Source of the DNA: Dastarcus helophoroides
Lineage: Eukaryota; Arthropoda; Insecta; Coleoptera; Bothrideridae
DNA: 64,000 nucleotides
Assembly: GCA_028583605.1 (NCBI GenBank)
Contig: CM053331.1
Coordinates: 15,174,857-15,238,856 of the forward strand
Direction: 5' to 3'
Under the pieces are notes generated by a model. The model was not told the DNA's origin, searched no databases, and saw only the letters and a program-made list of their open reading frames with translations. Numbering within the stretch: position 1 is the stretch's first letter; every line of letters begins with the position of its first letter. The translations under genes were made by a program, and so were the position numbers. Below are positions 57,051-64,000 of the stretch, one piece after another.

Positions 57051-57990
57051 CAAGACCATTAGCTATTTATAATTTTATGTGTTGCAAATTTTAAGAATAT
57101 TTTTTTAATTTGGAAGTTTCTAAAGAAAAACCTACGTTATAAATTTTGAAACAAGATTTTTGAGAAAAAACCTTCAGCATTGTTGGTTTCAATTCTGAAT
57201 TAAAAAGAAGCATTTAAAAATTTGCTCGTTAGTTATAAGACAATAAATTTTTAAAATTTCCTGCTTATGATTAAATTTTGGAATTTAATCTAAACAATTT
57301 TTAATCCTACTATCCGACATTTAAACGCGCCATTTTATTTGGGGCCGAAGACACCTAGAAAAACTTAAAATTTTAAATTTAAAGTTAGAGATCCGAGAAG
57401 AAATATAATATTTCCTGATTAAACTTGAAGGCGCCAAATACATTTTATACATTAAAATTTACGAATCTGCAATTACCCAATTTTATACACTAATAAAAAA
57501 TATGCCAAATTATTTAGTTTGAAAATTTCAAATCATTTGGAAAAAAACACAAAATTATAAGTACTATTATCCAAAGTAAAAAGTCTCAATCTAAATTTAA
57601 AATTTTGAGAAAAACTTAAAATTTATAAAAAATCGACTACTTGCTTATAAATTTTAAGATATTTATTTCTACAAATTTATACTTTTTTCTAAATATTTCA
57701 CAAATTTCGGCTTTTTTCTTGGAATTTTAAATTAAAACTGAAATTTAAAAATCTGCTAAATTTAACTCGACAATTTGACAAAAATTCCTTTCAAAAAAAT
57801 TCTTTAAAGTTATGTTTAAAATGAAAATATTCACTTTTATGACAAAGTGTTGAATTTATTTAACTAAACTGGATGTTTGAAATTTCTACTAAAATTATCC
57901 TCAAAATCTAAAGTTTTTTGGAAACAAAAAAAACTTTGATATTTTTATTATTCAACTCAAAATGTTGACTTTCTTTCTCGAAATTTAAAG
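57050..57990. repeat. Degenerate AAATTT-rich array
   Basis: It has short diverged units such as AAAAACTTAAAATTTATAAA in mixed orientation, similar in style to the arrays at 8.6, 31-35 and 42-43.7 kb but less regular. No coding content is present. Confidence 0.4.
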
Positions 57991-57994
57991 TTAC

Positions 57995-59290
57995 CAGAAA
58001 CCGAAACCAGAGCGAAAGCTCAAATTTGGTTTTGGTTTATTAGGCCAGAAAAAATGGATTTTTGTTCAAAATAAATAAACACCAATTGTTTTTAGAAATA
58101 TTTCCACTTCTGCTTAACAAATAGGTACAGACAGTTCCCCATTAAGATCGTGTGAAGATCGGCAGCCGCATTCATTTAAATATAAAAACTCTTGTTTTTG
58201 GTCAGTATCTCAAACAATTTAACTTACCAAAAATGTTTTTTTTTAAATGTTAGAAAGCTTACGATATGCTGCAAAAAAGGTATATGTCAGTTTTTTTTAG
58301 ACCTACTCGTTACTGAAAAAATGTCACATGAATAACATGCTTTTGAAGAGTTGCACTAATTTTGACATCACCCAAAAGGTATAGCATGTGACACGTTTTT
58401 TAACCGATTTTGCCAGAATGCCTAATGTACTATTCGGTATTTAACTAAATTCGCAATTTTCTGGTCTTTCTGCAGACTATCTTGGCGGGGAACTTCCTGC
58501 ACTTGTTTGTTAAGCCTAAGTGAAAATGGTTCTAAAATAAAAATTTAGTATTTAACTTTTTTACAACGAGGATGATTTTTCCATTCATCTTTTCTGGATT
58601 ATAAGTCAAAAATCTACTTATAGTCGGTCACTAAAAGACAGATATGTTGAGTTTAATATAGAGCTTTATTCATTTATTGGTACTCAGTTTAGTATCGCGA
58701 GGTGCTTAATTTTGGTTTTGCTAACAATATCATTTGGTCTACAGGCTGCAATAAATTAGATGCTATCTATTAGAGTCTCCGAAACGATAAATGATGCAGT
58801 TACTTAAATAGGAGCAAAGTCTTAAAATATCTTCAAAACCTGTTATCTGGAAAAACGGAGCCGTTTTTGCCAATTCTCTTTACTAACATGTTTTTTTTTT
58901 TGAATTTTTGAAACAAGTTTTTGATTTTGTCATGAACTTTATTTTCTTTAATAATAAATTTTGTTTTTTACAAATGCTTGACATTGCGTTCCATAAAAAA
59001 AAAACTTTTTTCGCATTTTGACTAATAATGTGCGATTTTAGTAAGCTCAAAATTATTCAGTAAAGTGCCACTTTACCCCGTAGATACTTCACTTATTGTT
59101 ATTTTTTAATTATTTTTGGGTTTAAGTAACTAAATTTATAAACCAGTTTTTAAAGATAAACAAGGATAAGTCCGTTCCACCAAAATGTCTTCCTGGCTTG
59201 AAGGAAGCACTATTTAACGATGTTGAGATAAGTTACATTTGAAATCATTATCATCATTTACCAGCTATTAAAAAATTTTATGTTTTTCTG
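57995..59290. other. Unassigned DNA with a fragment of the hammerhead-like family
   Basis: No gene is recognised. At about 59148-59186, AAGATAAACAAGGATAAGTC and GTTCCACCAAAATG match the outer end of the family at 34151-34638 (copy E, end only). Confidence 0.4.
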
Positions 59291-59295
59291 TTATA

Positions 59296-60496
59296 CAGGG
59301 TGAGCCAGAAACAATGGACTAACGTTAAACAGGAGATACTACATACCAAAATATGATGATTGCACTCAAAATGCTTCATACCAATGTCTCTGGTTTAACT
59401 TTTAATTTTATTTAGAAATTTCTTAATATTTGGGAAAGTTTTGATTCTACAAAGTTTATATTTAAGAGTTGTATATTTTTTGCCGTTAAAATTACAATTT
59501 TTAGGTTTATTTTGGCCCCGCCTCTCGAGAGCGCCAGTTTCACATTATTATTTAGGTAAGCTGAAACATATGTTTTTATCTGTTATGTTTAAAAAAAAGT
59601 AGACATAATGAAAAAAATGATCAATTTTACAAACAAAAGGTACATTTGTTTAGGTCGCCTAAATCTATTGGTTTTTGAGTTATTTGTGTTTAAATAATTC
59701 ATTTTATTTGGTTATGATTTTTTTATTCTTAAGATATGCAAAGTTGCGGGGAAGCAATCAGAGTAACAGTAAATACCATTCAAAATTATTGGTACTAGAG
59801 ACAGTGACAAACTTTAGATTTCATGTTGGAAGTGTCTACCAGTTACCTCAATAAATTTTAAATGTCACTTCCTTAAAAGTCAAAATCAAAATTTTCCTAT
59901 TATTCTTAAATATATTTCCGGCTTCTCGGATTATTTACCACAACTTCCAAAAATAATTTCATTCTTTCTGATGAACTATATTCTTTAAATTTAAAAAATA
60001 TATAGTAATCTATGCCTTATAAAATCATGAAAGATACATTAAAACCCTTAAATGCAAATATCTTAAAAACCCATAGATTTAGACGACTTAAACAAGAGTA
60101 CCTTTACTTTGTAGAATTAATCGTCCTTTTATATTGTTTTATTTTATAGTTTTAAGTTTCGTATTCTCTATTTGTTCTAAGCTTAACTGAACATACAAAA
60201 AACACATGTATTAATGTACCTAAATATTATAGCGAAACTAGCGCCCTCTAGGAGAAAGGTCAAAATTAGCTTAAAATTCGTAATCCTCACGCCAAAAACC
60301 AAAATCTTTAATTTTTATATTTATAGCAGCAACATTTTTTTAATCATTTAGTAATTTCAGAGTAAAATTTAAACTTTGAACGCCCTGTATCTCGTAAACC
60401 AGCCACATTGGTATATGGCAGGTTGAGCTCAGTCATAATATTTTCGTGCCTAGTATTTCCAGTTTAGCGTTGCCCCATTCTTTCTGACTCACCCTG
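59296..60496. mobile_element. Foldback element, 1.2 kb, AATGGGCCAACGCTAAACTGG family
   Basis: It begins CAGGGTGAGCCAGAAACAATG and ends TTTCTGACTCACCCTG, with TA on both sides (59294-59295 and 60497-60498). Arms of more than 500 bp pair imperfectly; both carry the CTCGAGAGCGCCAGTTTC or CTAGAGGGCGCTAGTTTC motif and the TAAGTCGTCTAAATCTAT region. The GAGATACAGGGCGTTCAAAG motif sits about 105 bp from the right end; the left copy has lost it. No transposase is encoded. It is the longest copy of the family whose members are also at 26590-27747 and 41130-41796. Confidence 0.8.
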
Positions 60497-60499
60497 TAT

Positions 60500-61148
60500 A
60501 CTGTACGGAAATATCTCAGTACTAAAGCATTTATCTTAAGCTGTGTTATATTTGATGTTACATGAACATGATTTATAAATATAAAAACATAAATTTAAAT
60601 GCTAATAAGGCTATCAAATTATAATAATTCATATTAAGCATAAAATTATGCAGGTAAAAAATAAGCAAAAACATTAAACTTGTAAAATAAAAGTGTTTTA
60701 ATTAATTATCAGTGTCTTGGAGAAATTTATGTAACATGGCCCTATTAAAAATAGTTGAATTAGAATATTCTGACGTGGGTGCAAACACATCAGATATTGC
60801 TAGCAGATTCTGGATATGCACATATTTCCTTTACACACTGTTAAAGATAAGAAGTCTGCATAACTATCCTTGATAAATTAACCAATTAAACAATCTTAAG
60901 CACTCACTTTGCATATGCAGGGTGTTGAATAACCTGCACACAGTTCACTATAAGCAAATATCCCGGAACATGATATGCTTGATAAACGACAGAATTTGTT
61001 AACGTAGATCTAAATGGCAAGACTATGTAATTAGGTATAGTTTGTTATAAATTTTCTCACTCTTAAGTTTATTACCATAAATTAGAAACCAAAATTAAAT
61101 GCTAATTGCACTGGGGAATCATTTGGAACATAATTTCTGTTGAGTTTG
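60500..61148. other. Unassigned AT-rich DNA with one transposon end
   Basis: An isolated end, TGCAGGGTGTTGAATAACC, lies at about 60916-60934. No inverted partner and no coding region were found. Confidence 0.35.
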
Positions 61149-61574
61149 TTTTTTGAGCTGCTTTAGCGTCAAATAATCATGCTGATTTCAGAACTATCGA
61201 TAGTTTTCTCTTGCCACGTCTAGTTTTTTCTTTACACCTTATGTTAGTATCCACTGGTAATATCCTACTCTTGATCAAGAGAAAGTGCATTTCTGCAATT
61301 TTTTCTAAATTTATTTAGTGATGATGGAATTGTTTTGTTGGAACGGACTGGTCCCTGGTTTTTTGAGGTGCTTTAGCGTCAAATAATAATGCTGATTTCA
61401 GAACTATCGATGGTTTTCTCCTGCCACGTCTAGTTTTTTTCCTACACCTTAGGTTAGTATCCACTGGGTATACCCTACTCTTGGTCAAGAGAAAGTATAT
61501 TTCTGCATTTTTTTCTAAATTTATTTAGTGATGATCGAATTGTTTTGTTGGAATGAACTGGTCTCTGGTTATCT
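61149..61574. repeat. Direct tandem duplication, period 210 bp
   Basis: Two units (about 61155-61364 and 61365-61574) share most bases, from GCTTTAGCGTCAAATAAT to TTTTGTTGGAA. Each unit ends with the outer terminus of the hammerhead-like family (GGAACGGACTGGTCCCTGG in the first, GGAATGAACTGGTCTCTGG in the second). The first copy therefore carries only a short tail of that element and the second runs on into copy D. Confidence 0.8.
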
Positions 61575-61800
61575 CCAAAAATTAAAATACAAATCTTGTC
61601 CCCCGAAACCAAGAAAGATTAAAAAACATAACAAATGTTACTCTAACGCCTTTCGATAGGCAAGCTATCATCTTCAGAAGAGATACTACTACTAGCTCTC
61701 GGAAGATAATATCTTGGCTATCAAAACGCGTATAGGGCAATATTTTATGTGTTTTTTAATCTTTCTTGGTTTCAGGGGACAAGATTTGTATTTCAGTTTA
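61540..61800. mobile_element. Hammerhead-like foldback family, copy D (head to head)
   Basis: The inverted left half runs from GGAATGAACTGGTCTCTGG through CCGAAACCAAGAAAGATT to TATCATCTTCAG (61676). The forward right half runs from GGAAGATAATATCTTGGCTA (61701) through TCAAAACGCG to TTTCTTGGTTTCAGGGGACA (about 61780). Both hammerhead-like cores are mutated. The halves are separated by about 25 bp. Confidence 0.68.
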
Positions 61801-64000
61801 TGATGGAATTGTGTATTGCCATATCGTACAAGGCTTAGAAGAAATGTTAGGTATTTCTACCTAAAACGCAACTAAATGGTCTTTTTTTATTGACAATACA
61901 AATTGAATATTGAAGTGCGTCCTCCACCACAATGGAAATTTATTTGAAGAAGTCCTAATAGGTCACTCAGTTTGTTTACATGGACAATAAAAAGGCATAA
62001 AGAGAGTTACTGATTTGTTGCAATATCACATACACCAATAGAAATAATCTATTGGTTGCAATATGACATACAGCAAAAGATTATTTGTATTGACCTTCCT
62101 GCTTTTTTCTTGTCGAGCAATGCAAATATATCATGGATTCTTATTTTTTATACAGTGTCTCACACTCAAAGTCGGATATCCAGAAGTTATGAAATAATTA
62201 AGCGAATAACGAAACATATAACACTTATTATTCATGACAATGCATCAAAATTTAATATTACTGATAACTATACCTAAGTATAAATGTAACCTGAAATTCT
62301 TACTTTAGGTAATGTAAAAACTTATGCAAAGCTAATCATCTCGTAATGGTATCAGCTCACACTTGCAAGTCAACCAGGCATAAACGGCAGTGAAAATTAG
62401 TTTTAATAATTGCAGCTAATAATTTGTCGACACACCTTTACACTTAATGATTGTCTCTAGACGTCAAGGCATAAAAAAACCAATATTTTTACAAGATTCG
62501 ATGAAATATTATTGCATCTACCCTCCAATATATCCTTGAGCTGCTGCTGGCTAAAATTTGGCACTTCCTCATGCCCCTATTTAATTAATTCCACAAATCT
62601 TTTACTGGACTGAGATCTCTTAAGATTTCATATGTGATTAAATAAATAAGAGCACTTATACAGAAACCATTGGAGAACGAGACGAGTGATTTTTTTGGAA
62701 TTCTTGTCCTAATTTAGCAAAAGCTTGGTTCGCAACCCAAATCCCAAAAAAGTATTTTGACATAAAAGAGTTTTTAAAATATCAAGGTACACATATTATT
62801 TCATAATTCCTTCTATAAAATGCACATTCCCTAATCCCCTATTCCTGCAGTTGTCATGCAACCTCAGAACGAAGATACCTCCTCTACTATGTTTCAGCGA
62901 TTTTGAAGATTTTTAAATTTTAGCTGTTTCCAGAACTTCTTCAATCCCTCACCAAACCATGTTATTACTAAACATTAAACTTGTTTTTCTCTACAAATTT
63001 AACTGATTTTCAAAGGTGGAAATTATTATAAACATACTTTTGGATAAACTTGAATCAATTTATTGTAATATCCAACGGTCATCGTGTACAATTACTATGT
63101 TTTCTAGGAGTTGCTGTATTATACTGTTGTTGATTTTTTAATCGACCTTTCTTTTCGTATCTATGAATAATATCATATAATACAGGTAATTATTTGTACA
63201 GTACAGTAAAGTCTATATTTGTACCAGACTTTCCATCTTCATTATGTTTAATAACAAATTTTCATATAATAAAGGGACTCTGTAATTTTTTGCTATATTG
63301 ATTTTCCTGTAGATTTATTATTTGTAAACGGCTTTCCAGTATATCCACACCAGTGGCATGCAGTGCCATTTGAGGCAGGGTTGGCAAATAGATATCCGAT
63401 GATTCCGATATAGATAAAGGTAAACGTTGGAGTAAATGTAACCTAGCAAAAATTATCGTCTACTTGCAGAACAGAAAATCGCTGCAAGCATCCTATTCGC
63501 ACGTTTGAAAGTGAAACTAAACTTTAACATTAATTAAACTTTTCTGCCAACGCATTTTTTTCTTTGAAAATAATAATCTATTTGAAATTGTGATTTTTTA
63601 TTAAAATATCCAAATATCCAAGTATAAGTGGAGGAATCAGACATCCTGTCGCGATAATTTCGTGTTTATTTTAAAATTATTTGAACATCAATGAAAGTTT
63701 TTTAACCTCTGTAAGCAGTTTTTACTATGATCGCATTTTCACTGCATTTTCGTACCGTCACCAGCAGTCCAATAAACTGAATAGAACAATTTAACACTAT
63801 GTTATTACTATTATTATATTAAATGTTTTCAATAAAGCTTTTTATAAAATAAAACGAATGAATTTGGTTTTTACTAAATAAACACTACAAAACACACGCG
63901 GAACCTAGACGTTGACAACAAGACTAACAAATTGCAAAATATCTTGGGGATTTACCGAAATAAAAAGTTCTAATGTACGTCCACTGTTACAAAGATGTCG
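61801..64000. other. Unassigned AT-rich DNA to the window end
   Basis: No gene is recognised. At 62013-62075 the motif TTGCAATATNACATACA occurs twice around a 7-bp hairpin (CCAATAG...CTATTGG, 62035-62055). A GC-richer patch at about 63310-63410 reads on the minus strand as a short cysteine-containing peptide, but without splice signals. Confidence 0.35.

Noticed and set aside
58780..58800. CCGAAACG near GATGATGC as a possible hammerhead
   Set aside because: No CUGANGA core or stem II lies upstream at the needed distance.
63310..63410. Cysteine-containing minus-strand peptide (around NGTACHWCGYTGKPF) as a host exon
   Set aside because: No splice acceptor or donor of quality, no start, and the open stretch is short; left unassigned.
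1..64000. CRISPR arrays, operons, bacterial promoters or riboswitches
   Set aside because: The window is eukaryotic. Repeats present are dispersed or tandem element repeats without regular unique spacers.

Overview
The window looks like intergenic or intronic DNA of an arthropod, most likely an insect. It is very AT-rich, contains no intact host gene, has no prokaryotic operon signals, and is filled with decayed eukaryotic mobile elements: mariner/Tc1-type and MULE-type DNA transposase remains, non-LTR reverse transcriptases, LTRs with a TATA box and a TCAGT initiator, and many foldback elements that duplicate TA. Only two stretches resemble host exons: a possible terminal exon at 44042-44239 on the minus strand and an exon-like open stretch at 27910-28327. 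The species cannot be named from the sequence.

Layout. 143-4915 is a minus-strand non-LTR element (endonuclease plus reverse transcriptase) split by a 1.71 kb solo LTR with a clean 4-bp target duplication. 5160-6700 holds a decayed mariner-superfamily transposase. 8.6-11.4 kb is degenerate repeat DNA. A reverse transcriptase remnant lies at 13.9-14.6 kb. 16293-20950 is a nest of insertions: one foldback element interrupted by a second, which in turn received a 1.29 kb mariner and, separately, a 466-bp unit carrying a hammerhead ribozyme. 21354-24056 is a second copy of the first non-LTR family. 26.6-27.7 kb is a foldback element interrupted by a short LTR. 30.4-37.3 kb alternates purine-rich degenerate arrays with inverted copies of a family carrying hammerhead-like motifs, including a 488-bp almost perfect palindrome. 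41-43.7 kb and 47-54 kb hold further foldbacks, arrays, a (TA)35 tract, a second mariner-type transposase remnant and a MULE-type transposase remnant. 55-64 kb has another LTR, a CT-rich tract, an array, a 1.2 kb foldback and a 210-bp tandem duplication.

Main discovery candidate. 17879-18344 is a non-coding 466-bp unit flanked by a 14-bp direct repeat (TCAAGCTAAAGTGA). Near its right end it carries a type I hammerhead ribozyme with every core position conserved, a two-part stem I and a minimal self-complementary stem III (ACTAGT). The general type is known from Penelope-like retroelements and from retrozymes that move through circular RNA; I do not recognise this unit as a named family. A second, independent family (five copies) carries a hammerhead-like fold with one extra base after the core, always arranged head to head.

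Cooperation between parts is inferred only. Several different foldback families share the end CAGGGTG, TA target sites and, in two families, an internal GAGATACAGGG motif about 105 bp from the end. This suggests mobilisation by related mariner-superfamily transposases such as those whose remains lie at 5.8-6.7 and 49.4-50.0 kb.
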